Assembly (NCBI GenBank): GCA_964007875.1
Contig: CAXGAH010000009.1
Location: forward strand, 1-64,000
Direction of reading: 5' to 3'
Length of the DNA stretch: 64,000 bases
Origin: UBA1275 sp002323515
GTDB lineage: Bacteria; Bacteroidota; Rhodothermia; Balneolales; Balneolaceae
How positions within the stretch are numbered: the stretch's first letter is position 1; each line of letters begins with the position of its first letter. A program made the translations under genes and the position numbers. Positions 32,910-41,448 of the stretch are shown here, piece after piece. The notes beneath the pieces were generated by a model that saw only the letters and a program-made list of their open reading frames with translations, did no database searches and had not been told where the DNA came from.

Positions 32910-35348
32910 ATGTCTGAAGTTTCAACCCAAAAAAAGCGATCGCGTTTTTTCAAAGAAAGGAAAGAGGATATCCTAAAGGATTACCGCTTGGGATGGCTTA
33001 GTAGACATGTATCCATTTTGGGTAGAAAAGAAGTGCTTTCGGGTAAGGCAAAGTTCGGAATATTTGGGGATGGGAAAGAGTTACCCCAGTTAGCGATGGC
33101 GAAGGTCTTTAAAAATGGTGACTTTCGAAGTGGGTACTACCGTGACCAAACCTTTATGTTTGCCATTGGTGAAGCCACATTAACTCAATTTTTTTCCCAA
33201 TTGTATGCTCATCCCGACGTCCAGGCAGACCCATTCTCAGCTGGTAGACAAATGAATTCTCATTTTGGTTCACGGTTATTAGATGAAGCCGGGGATTGGG
33301 TAGATCAGGTGAGTAGGAAAAATTCAGTATCTGGAATTTCACCGACAGCTGGGCAAATGGCACGTATTGCAGGTCTAGCTCAAGCTTCTAAAATTTATCG
33401 GAGTCAGAAAAAACTTCAATCTGGAAAATGGAAGAAATTTTCCGACAAAGGTAATGAAGTTGTGTTTGGAACTATAGGGGATGCCAGTACATCTGAGGGT
33501 GTATTTTGGGAAACCATGAATACCTTAGGGGTCTTACAAGCACCGGCTGTTATTTCTGTTTGGGACGATGAATATGGAATTAGTGTTCCTAAAATGTTTC
33601 AGACCACCAAAGAAAGTATTTCTGAGGCGTTAAGTGGGATGCAGCGGGACCAATCAACCAGTGGGGTAGAAATAATAAAGGTTAAAGGCTGGGATTATGA
33701 GGATTTAATTGCAACCTATACCAGAGCATCTGAACTGGCTCGATCTGAGCATGTACCAGTACTCATTCATGTAGAAGAGCTCACCCAACCTTTGGGGCAT
33801 TCTAGCTCCGGCTCTCATGAGAGATATAAAAGTAAGGAACGTCTTGAATGGGAAAGTGAGTATTGTTGCCTCCAGCAATTTAGGAAATGGATTTTAGCCA
33901 AAAAAATTGCAACGGAAGCGGAGCTTGATGTCTTAGAATCTGAGGCTCAGCAAGAGGCGTTGGCAGCTAAGCAATTGGCATGGCAGGAGTATATTGGTCC
34001 TATTAAGCAGGAACGTGATTATATATTAACACTAATGCGCTCTTTGAAAGGGAACTTGCCGCATTCTCAAACCAGTGCATCAAAATCTATTGATGCTATT
34101 ATGCGGCGCTTGAAATCTACCCCAAACCCAATTCGAAAGGATATCATATCGAGCATTCATAAGACCTTACGAACCCTTGGTTCTGATGAATCGGAGGCTA
34201 AAAAACAGTTGGTTGAATGGTTAGAGAATCTTAAAATAACTACCCAAGACCGCTATCATTCTCACTTATATAGTCATACGCCTTATTCTCCTTTACGTGT
34301 GGAGCCTATTGCTCCTAGCTATGATACTAAACCTGTTAAAGTGGATGGCCGAATTGTTATCAGGGATAACTTTAGAGCTTTATTCAAGAAATATCCTGAA
34401 CTTCTCACCTTTGGTGAAGATGTGGGAGCACTAGGTGATGTTAACAAGGGACTTGAAGGATTACAGGAAGAGTTCGGCAGCTCTCGTATAATGGATACAG
34501 GTATTCGAGAGGCAACCATCATTGGCCAGGGAATTGGGATGGCTATTCGAGGTCTTCGTCCTATTCCTGAAATTCAGTATCTGGATTATATTTTTTATGC
34601 TTTATTTGTACTGTCCGATGACTTAGCTAGTCTAAGGTACCGGACCAAAGGCGGACAAGCATCACCTGTGATTATAAGAACGCGCGGGCACCGATTAGAG
34701 GGTATTTGGCACTCGGGATCCCCCATGTCGACACTACTTGGAAGTTTACGCGGCGTTCACCTGTGCGTACCTAGGAACTTAACCGAAGCGGCTGGAATGT
34801 ATAATACCTTGCTTAAAGGAGATGACCCAGCCATCATGATAGAACCCCTAAATGGGTACCGGTTAAAGGAAGACTTACCAAATAATCTTGGCGAATTCAC
34901 TATCCAATTAGGAATACCAAGCTTACTCAACGAAGGTAATGATCTAACTTTAGTTTCTTATGGATCAACACTTAATATTGCCAAAGGTGTTGTCTCCGAC
35001 CTAAATGAAATTGGTATTGGAGTAGATTTGATTGATATCCGAACCTTGTTGCCATTCGACATAAACGGATTCATTCGGACATCACTCAGTAAGACCAATA
35101 AACTACTCATCGTTGATGAAGATGTACCTGGGGGAGCCTCCGCTTACATACTTCAAAAGATATTACAGCAGCAAAAGGGGTTTTACTTGTTGGATGCCGC
35201 TCCTGTTTGCTTGTCAGCTAAAGCCCATCGCCCCGCTTACTCTTCCGATGGGGATTACTTTAGCAAACCAAATGCTGAGGATATCTTCAACGCAGCTTAT
35301 GGAATTATGCAGGAAATAAATCCTAGCTTATTTCCTGCTTTGTTTTAA
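32910..35348 (+). CDS. 2-oxoacid dehydrogenase E1, fused alpha and beta subunits
   Basis: An 812-residue thiamine-diphosphate decarboxylase in which E1-alpha (about 40-400) and E1-beta (about 485-810) are one polypeptide. The alpha half has the TPP motif Gly-Asp-Ala-Ser-Thr-Ser-Glu-Gly, ending Asp-Asp-Glu-Tyr-Gly-Ile-Ser, and His-Ser-Ser-Ser-Gly-Ser-His near the phosphorylation-loop position. The beta half has Phe-Gly-Glu-Asp-Val-Gly, Ile-Gln-Tyr-Leu-Asp-Tyr and the transketolase C-terminal domain (Asp-Glu-Asp-Val-Pro-Gly-Gly-Ala). Fused E1 of branched-chain/pyruvate type is common in Bacteroidota relatives. E2 and E3 are not in the window, so the 2-oxoacid cannot be specified. Confidence 0.93.
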   Translation: MSEVSTQKKRSRFFKERKEDILKDYRLGWLSRHVSILGRKEVLSGKAKFGIFGDGKELPQLAMAKVFKNGDFRSGYYRDQTFMFAIGEATLTQFFSQLYAHPDVQADPFSAGRQMNSHFGSRLLDEAGDWVDQVSRKNSVSGISPTAGQMARIAGLAQASKIYRSQKKLQSGKWKKFSDKGNEVVFGTIGDASTSEGVFWETMNTLGVLQAPAVISVWDDEYGISVPKMFQTTKESISEALSGMQRDQSTSGVEIIKVKGWDYEDLIATYTRASELARSEHVPVLIHVEELTQPLGHSSSGSHERYKSKERLEWESEYCCLQQFRKWILAKKIATEAELDVLESEAQQEALAAKQLAWQEYIGPIKQERDYILTLMRSLKGNLPHSQTSASKSIDAIMRRLKSTPNPIRKDIISSIHKTLRTLGSDESEAKKQLVEWLENLKITTQDRYHSHLYSHTPYSPLRVEPIAPSYDTKPVKVDGRIVIRDNFRALFKKYPELLTFGEDVGALGDVNKGLEGLQEEFGSSRIMDTGIREATIIGQGIGMAIRGLRPIPEIQYLDYIFYALFVLSDDLASLRYRTKGGQASPVIIRTRGHRLEGIWHSGSPMSTLLGSLRGVHLCVPRNLTEAAGMYNTLLKGDDPAIMIEPLNGYRLKEDLPNNLGEFTIQLGIPSLLNEGNDLTLVSYGSTLNIAKGVVSDLNEIGIGVDLIDIRTLLPFDINGFIRTSLSKTNKLLIVDEDVPGGASAYILQKILQQQKGFYLLDAAPVCLSAKAHRPAYSSDGDYFSKPNAEDIFNAAYGIMQEINPSLFPALF

Positions 35349-35471
35349 TAGGGCATTGTATCAATAGACCTGTGTTTTAGCAGCCCTTTATTTAACAGTC
35401 TAATCTTTTAAATAATATTTAAAGTACTCTTTACACTCGCTGAATACACAATAATGTTGCGTAACTAAAGG

Positions 35472-36299
35472 CTACTTTATGGGTGTTGTCGAAATCTCAC
35501 TGGTGTATCTATCGCTTAGATTGAAAAAATGGAAACTCAATACTGTTTGGAATACTATAGTAGTGAGAGCGGTTAATACGTTGAACAAGCCACTGAGTAA
35601 TGTAGAAATAAATACACCAACATCACTGGCCATCCAAGATACCTTATCTAAACTTATTCGAATGAATTCAGCAGGTATTTGAATTAATGAGCTAATCATG
35701 ACAATCAGAAGAAGTAAAATAATCAAAAGCCCAAAAGTAGGCCATGCCTGGTAGGTAGTTATGTTCCAGCTATGAACCAAGCTTTCTATCAGTGACTTTT
35801 CTCCGATAATGTAGCTCTGAAAACTAACTGCTAATTTGGTTCCCATGAATAAAAATGGGAAAAAAAAGAAGAGCATTGAAAGACCTAAAATCATGGAAAC
35901 CGAAAAATAAAGAACACTGAATCCTAAAATTTTAGGGAATAATGAGGGGATATCCTCCGGGTTCATGGGTACAGCGTCCTTGGTGCATTTGATGTGTTCA
36001 AGGATTATTACTATGGAGGTTGCTTGACTTAGAATTGCGGAAATAATGACTAAAGGGTAGATGGGTCCCATCATTGAATCAATTGCATCTAGCCCGTTGA
36101 ACCCAAGCAGCAGCTCTTCTGATTCAAATTGCTGCAGTATTTCTTCAAGAGGCAGTTTAGATAACAAAAAATGATATAGTAAGATAAGTGGGGCAGCAAA
36201 CAGGCTCCAAATTCCCAATAAATGTTTACCATGTGCTCTTAGATAATCAAAACTGTCTTTTAGTGTGTCGGCAATGTCACGAACCCGGTAATAATGCAT
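35472..36299 (-). CDS. Multi-pass membrane protein, function unknown
   Basis: A 275-residue integral membrane protein. A short cytosolic N-terminus with aromatic and basic residues is followed by about six hydrophobic segments; the fourth is notably Phe-rich (Phe-Phe-Phe-Phe-Pro-Phe-Leu-Phe). It has no catalytic motif that I recognise. The layout (basic start, paired helices, Phe-rich centre) resembles uncharacterised DUF4013 or GDPD-membrane-like proteins, but this is a weak resemblance. It lies 25 bases behind cyoE on the same strand, so it is probably co-transcribed with heme O synthase. Confidence 0.75.
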   Translation of the reverse strand: MHYYRVRDIADTLKDSFDYLRAHGKHLLGIWSLFAAPLILLYHFLLSKLPLEEILQQFESEELLLGFNGLDAIDSMMGPIYPLVIISAILSQATSIVIILEHIKCTKDAVPMNPEDIPSLFPKILGFSVLYFSVSMILGLSMLFFFFPFLFMGTKLAVSFQSYIIGEKSLIESLVHSWNITTYQAWPTFGLLIILLLLIVMISSLIQIPAEFIRISLDKVSWMASDVGVFISTLLSGLFNVLTALTTIVFQTVLSFHFFNLSDRYTSEISTTPIK

Positions 36300-36324
36300 A
36301 GGGTAATTCTTTGAGAATTTGGGA

Positions 36325-37239
36325 TTAGTAAATTAGAACATCGATACTTAAAACAAGCCAGATAAGAGGTAGATAGGCAATAGAGGCAAACATGAGTGCC
36401 CGTGCTGTTTTATGTGATCTTGATTGAATGAAACGTAAACCAAAAAAAAGAAAAAAAAGTCCTATGAGGATACTACCTATTAAAAATAAGGCATGAGCTA
36501 AGCCGAGGGCATATAATGAATAATTGACTCCAAATAAAATTAGTATGCAGAAAAGGGCATAAATGGAGGTTTTTAGCCCATTGTGATCACCTTTAGGAAG
36601 CATTTTAAAACCTGCTCCAGAGTAATCATCCTTGCAGACCCAAGCGATGGCCATAACATGAGGTATTTGCCAGAAAAAAACGATGGCAAATAATACCCAC
36701 ATCCCAGGATCGATAACGGTCCCTGTTACTGCAGCCCATCCACCAACTGGAGGCAAAGCCCCTGGAACTGCCCCGACAACGATGTTAAATGCTGTCTTTT
36801 GCTTCATAGGGGTATATATTCCCAAGTAAATGAGCGTAGTTGCTAACGAAATAGCACCCGCTACAGGGTGGGTAAACCACACTAGATAACCCAAGCCAAT
36901 AATGATTAAACTAACTGAAAATAGTTTGCCTTCAAAGGCTAAAATTCGTTGGGTTGGCAATGGACGTGCCTTAGTTCTGTTCATTAATCCGTCAAGGCCT
37001 CTTTCTAAAAATTGATTGTGTGCGGCTGTACCTCCTGCAATGAGATAAGTACCTATGGTTGCATGGATCATTAAGACCCAATCAATAGACCCTTTAACCA
37101 CAACGCTTGCCATCAAAAACCCCATTAACATACTCATAAGTACGGTCAAAGTGATGCCGGGCTTAGTAAGTATGTAGTAATCAGATAATTTAGCGCGAAG
37201 GCTGTTTTGGGAGGACAACTTATTTTCGATGATATTCAA
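36325..37239 (-). CDS. cyoE: Protoheme IX farnesyltransferase (heme O synthase)
   Basis: A UbiA-type prenyltransferase (304 residues, about nine membrane helices) that adds farnesyl to heme B, the first step towards heme A. The conserved polyprenyl-phosphate site is Asn-Gln-Phe-Leu-Glu-Arg-Gly-Leu-Asp-Gly-Leu-Met-Asn-Arg-Thr near residues 76-90; the usual N-D-x-x-D is varied to N-Q-F-L-E-R. The start must be a non-ATG codon: TTG at 37239 is used, because an in-frame stop lies upstream and the first ATG is inside helix 1. It is divergent from heme A synthase, so both steps of the pathway share one control region. Oxidase genes are not seen. Confidence 0.93.
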   Translation of the reverse strand: MNIIENKLSSQNSLRAKLSDYYILTKPGITLTVLMSMLMGFLMASVVVKGSIDWVLMIHATIGTYLIAGGTAAHNQFLERGLDGLMNRTKARPLPTQRILAFEGKLFSVSLIIIGLGYLVWFTHPVAGAISLATTLIYLGIYTPMKQKTAFNIVVGAVPGALPPVGGWAAVTGTVIDPGMWVLFAIVFFWQIPHVMAIAWVCKDDYSGAGFKMLPKGDHNGLKTSIYALFCILILFGVNYSLYALGLAHALFLIGSILIGLFFLFFGLRFIQSRSHKTARALMFASIAYLPLIWLVLSIDVLIY

Positions 37240-37325
37240 GCAAATATGCGTTCATAAGTGTAATTTTAAAGCAATAAAAATAACGAATAATCGATTTAAT
37301 TGTAGGTAAAAAGAACCTCATATAG

Positions 37326-38297
37326 ATGAAATTAAATCTCTATCAAAAAACTGCTTTAAGCACCATATCAGCTACTCTATTTCTAATCATGGTGGGAGGA
37401 ATAGTCCGAGCTGCGGGCGCTGGATTAGGTTGCCCTGATTGGCCAAAGTGCTATGGGTTATGGATACCTCCTATGCATGTGTCAGATCTGCCTTCACGGT
37501 TTGATGTAGACAGTTTCAATGCATTTAAAACATGGATCGAGTATTTGAATAGGCTAATAGGGGTGTTAGTTGGGTTTTTTATCGCCGCTAATTTTTTAAC
37601 CTCCCTTAGATATCGTAGATCTAAACCAAGTGTTACGATATCTTCTTTACTAGCATTGATTCTAGTATTGTTTCAAGCGTGGCTTGGTGGGCAGGTGGTG
37701 CGCTCTGGGCTCGCTTCAGGTATGATAACCCTACATATGCTACTGGCAATGATTATTGTAGGAGTACTGTTATATGCAAGTTTTAAGTCAAAAGAAAATT
37801 TTGTTGAATTGCAGATGAGTCAAAAATCAAAACAACGATTTTTACAATTAGGTATCGGTATTGGTGTTTTAAGCATAATACAAATGGTACTTGGAACCCA
37901 GGTTCGTGAGTCTATTGACGTGGTGAAAGTGGGGATGAGTTTGACAGACCGAAGTCTATGGATTGAGCAGTTAGGAATAGTCTATAAAATTCATAGAAGT
38001 TTCTCTTGGCTTTTACTTATTACAATAGCGCTGCTTTCTTATCGTGTTTATAGGTTTTCAAAGGATCAATCAGAAGCAAGTTATAGTGGTAAAAAAGGGT
38101 TTATTCTACTTGGCTATGCCATTCCTATCGGGGTTATGTCTCAAGTTATGATTGGGATAGGCCTTCAATGGTTAGATATGCCTGGAGTATTGCAGGTACT
38201 TCACCTTCTCGGTGTGGCTTTACTCTTATCTGTCATTTTTATTTTTGTGCTTATTCTATCACAGCGTACTAGAGCTTTTGAAGAAGTTGGTTCATAA
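37326..38297 (+). CDS. ctaA: Heme A synthase (COX15/CtaA family)
   Basis: A 323-residue membrane monooxygenase with eight hydrophobic helices in two repeats, oxidising the methyl group of heme O to make heme A for aa3-type oxidases. Family marks are Gly-Gly-Ile-Val-Arg-Ala-Ala-Gly-Ala-Gly-Leu-Gly-Cys-Pro-Asp-Trp-Pro-Lys-Cys near the N-terminus (with the Cys pair), Glu-Tyr-Leu-Asn-Arg after helix 1, and His in Ile-Thr-Leu-His-Met and Leu-His-Leu-Leu for heme ligation. It is divergent from cyoE. The 3' end overlaps the MerR gene on the other strand by 29 bases. Confidence 0.95.
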   Translation: MKLNLYQKTALSTISATLFLIMVGGIVRAAGAGLGCPDWPKCYGLWIPPMHVSDLPSRFDVDSFNAFKTWIEYLNRLIGVLVGFFIAANFLTSLRYRRSKPSVTISSLLALILVLFQAWLGGQVVRSGLASGMITLHMLLAMIIVGVLLYASFKSKENFVELQMSQKSKQRFLQLGIGIGVLSIIQMVLGTQVRESIDVVKVGMSLTDRSLWIEQLGIVYKIHRSFSWLLLITIALLSYRVYRFSKDQSEASYSGKKGFILLGYAIPIGVMSQVMIGIGLQWLDMPGVLQVLHLLGVALLLSVIFIFVLILSQRTRAFEEVGS

Positions 38298-38601
38298 AAA
38301 TTCTCACTTCCGTTAAATTCTTTCGCATCTCCGGGGTAAGTGCCGATTGAGTATGTAAGGCTTTGGTTGGATCCATACTTTTTAAGACTTTTTTTACTCC
38401 ATCACTAGTAAACTTTTGGTCTTCAACCAACCCTTTGATCTTGAAGATAAGTGCTACATCTTCATCTGTATAGGCGCGATTTCCCGCGCTATTTTTTTTT
38501 GGTTTAAGCTCTTGGTATGTTTTTTCCCAATTTCTTAACACATGTGGGGGTAAGTTGGTTAGTGTACTTACCTCGCCCATAGAATAATACAATTTTTTCA
38601 T
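38269..38601 (-). CDS. Small MerR-family transcriptional regulator
   Basis: A 110-residue protein with the MerR helix-turn-helix (Tyr-Ser-Met-Gly-Glu-Val-Ser-x-Leu-Thr-Asn-Leu-Pro-Pro-His-Val-Leu-Arg-Asn-Trp-Glu) and wing (Gly-Asn-Arg-Ala-Tyr-Thr-Asp-Glu-Asp). After a short helix it has no effector-binding domain and no cysteines, so metal sensing is unlikely. Such short MerR proteins are common in Bacteroidota and resemble the DNA-binding half of MlrA/CarA-like regulators. Its last 29 bases overlap the ctaA coding end in antisense. The target is unknown. Confidence 0.88.
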   Translation of the reverse strand: MKKLYYSMGEVSTLTNLPPHVLRNWEKTYQELKPKKNSAGNRAYTDEDVALIFKIKGLVEDQKFTSDGVKKVLKSMDPTKALHTQSALTPEMRKNLTEVRIFMNQLLQKL

Positions 38602-38674
38602 AGCCTATATAAAGTGTATTTTATAACTCTGTAAAAGTACGTTTTTTATTTTAGAATCAATAAAATCGTTTGTT

Positions 38675-39625
38675 GTGAACCCAGCTACCGAACATCAAGG
38701 TCTAGAACTTAGCATTGTAGTTCCTCTTTACAATGAAGAAGAATCACTTCCCGAATTAGTCGATCAAATAAAACGAGCATTGCCCTTTAGAAGCTTTGAA
38801 CTCATCTTTGTGGACGATGGGTCAACGGACGCATCATGGAATATCATTGAGCAATTAGTTGAGGCTAATAACCAGATAAAGGGTATCTCACTGGGTGTAA
38901 ACCAGGGCAAGAGTTACGCATTACAGGCAGGTTTTAACGAGATTCAAGGGCAATATATCGTTACGATGGATGCTGATCTACAAGACGATCCAGCTGAAAT
39001 AGAACAAATGATACGTACCTTGGAATCGGGTTATGATCTTGTTAGCGGTTGGAAGAAAGAACGATTTGACCCAGTAAGTAAAACCATACCATCTAAATTT
39101 TTTAATTGGGTTACACGAAGAGCTGCTGGCATCCATTTACATGACTTCAATTGTGGTTTGAAAGCCTATAGAGCAGATGTTTTAACTCACATTCAGTTGT
39201 ATGGAGAATTACATCGATACATTCCTTTATTAGCGAAAAGAGCAGGTTTTGGACGAATTACAGAGCAAGTTGTCCAGCATAGAGCAAGGAAATATGGTAC
39301 TACAAAATTTGGATTGTCCAGATTTATCAACGGTTTTTTGGATTTGATAACCATTCTTTTTGTTCAGAAATATCTGCAAAAACCCATGCATTTCTTTGGA
39401 ACCATTGGTATTTTAATGATGGCTGTTGGTTCTCTTATCAACCTTTACATGGCAGGAATTCGGATTTTTTATAATGCAGGAATAGGCAACCGACCTTTAC
39501 TATTTCTCGGAATTTTGTTAATGGTTTTAGGTGTTCAATTCTTATCCACCGGTTTTTTAGGCGAGCTTATCAACAAGAATCACATTCACAATAGACAACC
39601 AATTATCAGGAAACGGAGTGAATAA
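38675..39625 (+). CDS. GT2-family glycosyltransferase (polyprenyl-phosphate sugar transferase type)
   Basis: A 316-residue DPM1/ArnC-like inverting transferase. The catalytic N-terminal domain has Val-Val-Pro-Leu-Tyr-Asn-Glu-Glu-Glu-Ser, Val-Asp-Asp-Gly-Ser-Thr-Asp and Met-Asp-Ala-Asp-Leu-Gln-Asp-Asp (metal site). Two C-terminal hydrophobic helices (about 230-290) anchor it to the inner membrane. The start codon is GTG at 38675; no ATG lies between it and the conserved Pro-Leu-Tyr-Asn motif. It probably makes a polyprenyl-phosphate hexose or sugar donor for cell-envelope glycans. It is transcribed away from the MerR gene and convergent with the LacI regulator. Confidence 0.9.
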   Translation: MNPATEHQGLELSIVVPLYNEEESLPELVDQIKRALPFRSFELIFVDDGSTDASWNIIEQLVEANNQIKGISLGVNQGKSYALQAGFNEIQGQYIVTMDADLQDDPAEIEQMIRTLESGYDLVSGWKKERFDPVSKTIPSKFFNWVTRRAAGIHLHDFNCGLKAYRADVLTHIQLYGELHRYIPLLAKRAGFGRITEQVVQHRARKYGTTKFGLSRFINGFLDLITILFVQKYLQKPMHFFGTIGILMMAVGSLINLYMAGIRIFYNAGIGNRPLLFLGILLMVLGVQFLSTGFLGELINKNHIHNRQPIIRKRSE

Positions 39626-39651
39626 GATACTACTACTGTGTTTGGTTTCGT

Positions 39652-40659
39652 CTACGCGACAGAATTTTTTCTGTGAAAAGAGACAGGGACTAAACTAAGG
39701 GTTGATCTCAAACGGTCCTTCTTTTCAATTATATCTAATATTGTTTGGATGCTAAGTCTTCCGAGCTCCTCAAAATCAGTTTTTATGGAACTAAGATTGG
39801 GTTGGAGTTGATAGCATACTGGTAAGTTATCATAGCCAATAATAGAAACATCACGTGGAATTTGTAACCCTGCGTTTGTAGCCGCGATACTAAAACCAGC
39901 AGCCATCAAATCATTACTAAAGAAAATTCCTTGCGGCTGTTGGATACTATGTTGAAAGGACTCAAAAGATTTGTATCCACTGTCAAAAGTGAAATCACCT
40001 TGAACATCCCAAACCACCTCTAGATTATGGTGCATACAATAATCTTTGAACCCATTAGCACGAAAACTACTTTCTGCTTTACCCGAAGGTCCTTTTACAA
40101 TACCCACTTTTTTCATGTTTCGCTGATCAAAACATTCAGCAGCAACAAAGCCCCCTGAGTACCCATCAAAGGTAATGGTCGGTAGGATAGGGTTTTCAAT
40201 AAGGCCATTGGAGATAATAGGAATGGAAATTTGAGCTTTATTTAAGTCTTCCAATAGCTTTTTATAATCTTTATGTTCCATTGTCGGCACAAAAAGTGCG
40301 ATCCCATCTACTTGATGCTGAATTCGAGCAGTAATAATATCAAATAGACTCTTCTCGTGTTGATTCGCACTAATCATGGATAAATTTACGTCTAACTTTG
40401 CAGCCGCATTGAAATATCCTGTATAGGCCGAGGCATAAAATTCACCATGAGCCAGTTCCGAAATGAGAACGATATCCTTAGTACCATTGGAATACATAGG
40501 AATCTGGTTTTTGTTGAATGAATATTCCAATTCTTCAGCCACTTGTACAATTCTTCTTTGTACATCTAGGCTAATTTTATTGGTTCCATTTAATACTCTA
40601 GAGACGGTTGAAATAGAGTACCCAGTTTTCTCCGCAATGTGTTTTAGTGTAATTCTCAT
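39652..40659 (-). CDS. LacI-family transcriptional regulator
   Basis: A 335-residue LacI/GalR repressor. The N-terminal helix-turn-helix is Thr-Leu-Lys-His-Ile-Ala-Glu-Lys-Thr-Gly-Tyr-Ser-Ile-Ser-Thr-Val-Ser-Arg-Val-Leu, followed by a periplasmic-binding-protein-like sensor domain (for example Phe-Phe-Ser-Asn-Asp-Leu-Met-Ala-Ala-Gly and Ile-Ile-Gly-Tyr-Asp-Asn-Leu). It is divergent from a sugar-porter gene that survives only as a 75-codon remnant, so the regulator appears to have lost the transporter it once controlled. A sugar ligand is implied but not identifiable. Confidence 0.93.
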   Translation of the reverse strand: MRITLKHIAEKTGYSISTVSRVLNGTNKISLDVQRRIVQVAEELEYSFNKNQIPMYSNGTKDIVLISELAHGEFYASAYTGYFNAAAKLDVNLSMISANQHEKSLFDIITARIQHQVDGIALFVPTMEHKDYKKLLEDLNKAQISIPIISNGLIENPILPTITFDGYSGGFVAAECFDQRNMKKVGIVKGPSGKAESSFRANGFKDYCMHHNLEVVWDVQGDFTFDSGYKSFESFQHSIQQPQGIFFSNDLMAAGFSIAATNAGLQIPRDVSIIGYDNLPVCYQLQPNLSSIKTDFEELGRLSIQTILDIIEKKDRLRSTLSLVPVSFHRKNSVA

Positions 40660-40767
40660 ATCAAGTTAACATGAATTTAATTTACACATTTAATCAATAT
40701 AATGGTATTTCTTAGTTTAATTACTCATTCCAATTGCACCGATGTGAAGCAACTCATGAGAATTATG

Positions 40768-40775
40768 TACATTTG
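40768..40775 (+). promoter_or_regulatory. -7 box in front of the sugar-porter remnant
   Basis: TACATTTG matches TAnnTTTG and lies 32 bases before the remnant ATG. If it is still active it would transcribe into the antisense strand of the tRNA array. Confidence 0.4.
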
Positions 40776-40807
40776 AGTATGAGTGAAAAATACAAAATAG
40801 ATTAGGT

Positions 40808-41032
40808 ATGCAGAATCGCTCCCCACTGTGCTACACATTTATCGTTTCAATAGGTGGCTTTTTGTTTGGATTTGATGCATCCGTGATTTCTGGTGCCATA
40901 GTTTATTTAGATACCTTATTCGAACTATCCAGCTTATCTAAAGGCTGGATTGTAAGTGCCCTGGCTTTTTCCGCTATGTTTGCTATGTTGGGAGGAGGGG
41001 TGTTGAGTGATCGAGTAGGAAGAAAACATAGC
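40808..41032 (+). pseudogene. Truncated MFS sugar porter (N-terminal remnant)
   Basis: About 75 codons of a sugar-porter MFS transporter. Helix 1 contains Phe-Gly-Phe-Asp-Ala-Ser-Val-Ile-Ser-Gly-Ala, the sugar-porter signature. Helix 2 is followed by Asp-Arg-Val-Gly-Arg-Lys, the conserved loop 2-3 motif. Homology stops at about 41032 and the frame then runs through the antisense of tRNA-Glu and tRNA-His to a stop at 41146, giving a meaningless tail. Helices 3-12 (about 380 codons) are absent from the window. A promoter box and a normal start are kept, so the loss looks recent. The divergent LacI regulator fits a former sugar-uptake locus. Confidence 0.82.
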
Positions 41033-41040
41033 GTAAAAAG

Positions 41041-41113
41041 TACCGCGTACGGGATTCGAACCCGTGCTACCGCCGTGAAAGGGCGGCGTCCTAGGCCTCT
41101 AGACGAACGCGGC
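41041..41113 (-). tRNA. tRNA-Glu (TTC), copy 1
   Basis: A 73-base cloverleaf on the minus strand. The anticodon loop CTTTCAC (anticodon TTC) is closed by a 5-bp GC stem. The T-loop is TTCGAAT. The acceptor ends G1-T72 with discriminator A73; CCA is not encoded. Its 3' end lies eight bases from the sugar-porter remnant. It differs from copy 2 at a single T-loop base. Confidence 0.95.
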
Positions 41114-41127
41114 ATTTTTTCATTTTG

Positions 41128-41202
41128 GGAGCCCGATGGGAATTGAACCCACGGCCTCCAGGGCCACAACCTGGCGCTCTAACCGACTGAGCTACGGGCT
41201 CC
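41128..41202 (-). tRNA. tRNA-His (GTG)
   Basis: A minus-strand cloverleaf with anticodon GTG in loop TTGTGGC. It shows the tRNA-His identity elements: an extra encoded G at position -1 opposite discriminator C73, giving an eight-pair acceptor. It lies between the two tRNA-Glu copies. Confidence 0.95.
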
Positions 41203-41210
41203 ATAAATGG

Positions 41211-41283
41211 TACCGCGTACGGGATTTGAACCCGTGCTACCGCCGTGAAAGGGCGGCGTCCTAGGCCTCTAGACGAACGCGGC
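41211..41283 (-). tRNA. tRNA-Glu (TTC), copy 2
   Basis: Same length and anticodon as copy 1, identical at 72 of 73 positions. The one change is in the T-loop (TTCAAAT instead of TTCGAAT, position 57, purine kept). It is therefore a functional duplicate rather than a decayed copy. Confidence 0.95.
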
Positions 41284-41318
41284 AGGTCATTAAATCAAAC
41301 AATTAAAGAAAGTATGTG

Positions 41319-41389
41319 AGGCGACAGGCGGATTCGAACCGCCGTAGAAGGTTTTGCAGACCTCTGCCTAGCCACTCGGCCATGTCGCC
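41319..41389 (-). tRNA. tRNA-Cys (GCA)
   Basis: A 71-base minus-strand cloverleaf with anticodon GCA in loop CTGCAAA. The discriminator is T73, the main identity base for cysteinyl-tRNA synthetase. It is the first gene of the promoter-proximal Cys-Glu-His-Glu unit. Confidence 0.95.
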
Positions 41390-41448
41390 ATTTACAGTAG
41401 GTAGTCGCCTTAGGCGCCACAGAGTACATTCATTAATTTCAAAGATTT

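Noticed and set aside
35349..35471. AT-rich dyad after the E1 fusion gene (about 35404-35423)
   Set aside because: All A/T except the ends, no T run beyond it; insufficient as a terminator.
40903..41169. An 88-codon minus-strand open frame across the sugar-porter remnant and tRNA genes
   Set aside because: It is the translated sense strand of tRNA-Glu/His plus antisense of the porter remnant; no ribosome-binding signal or domain.
41211..41283. tRNA-Glu copy 2 as a phage attachment remnant
   Set aside because: Full tRNA with sound cloverleaf and identity bases, no integrase, no phage genes nearby; a plain duplication explains it.
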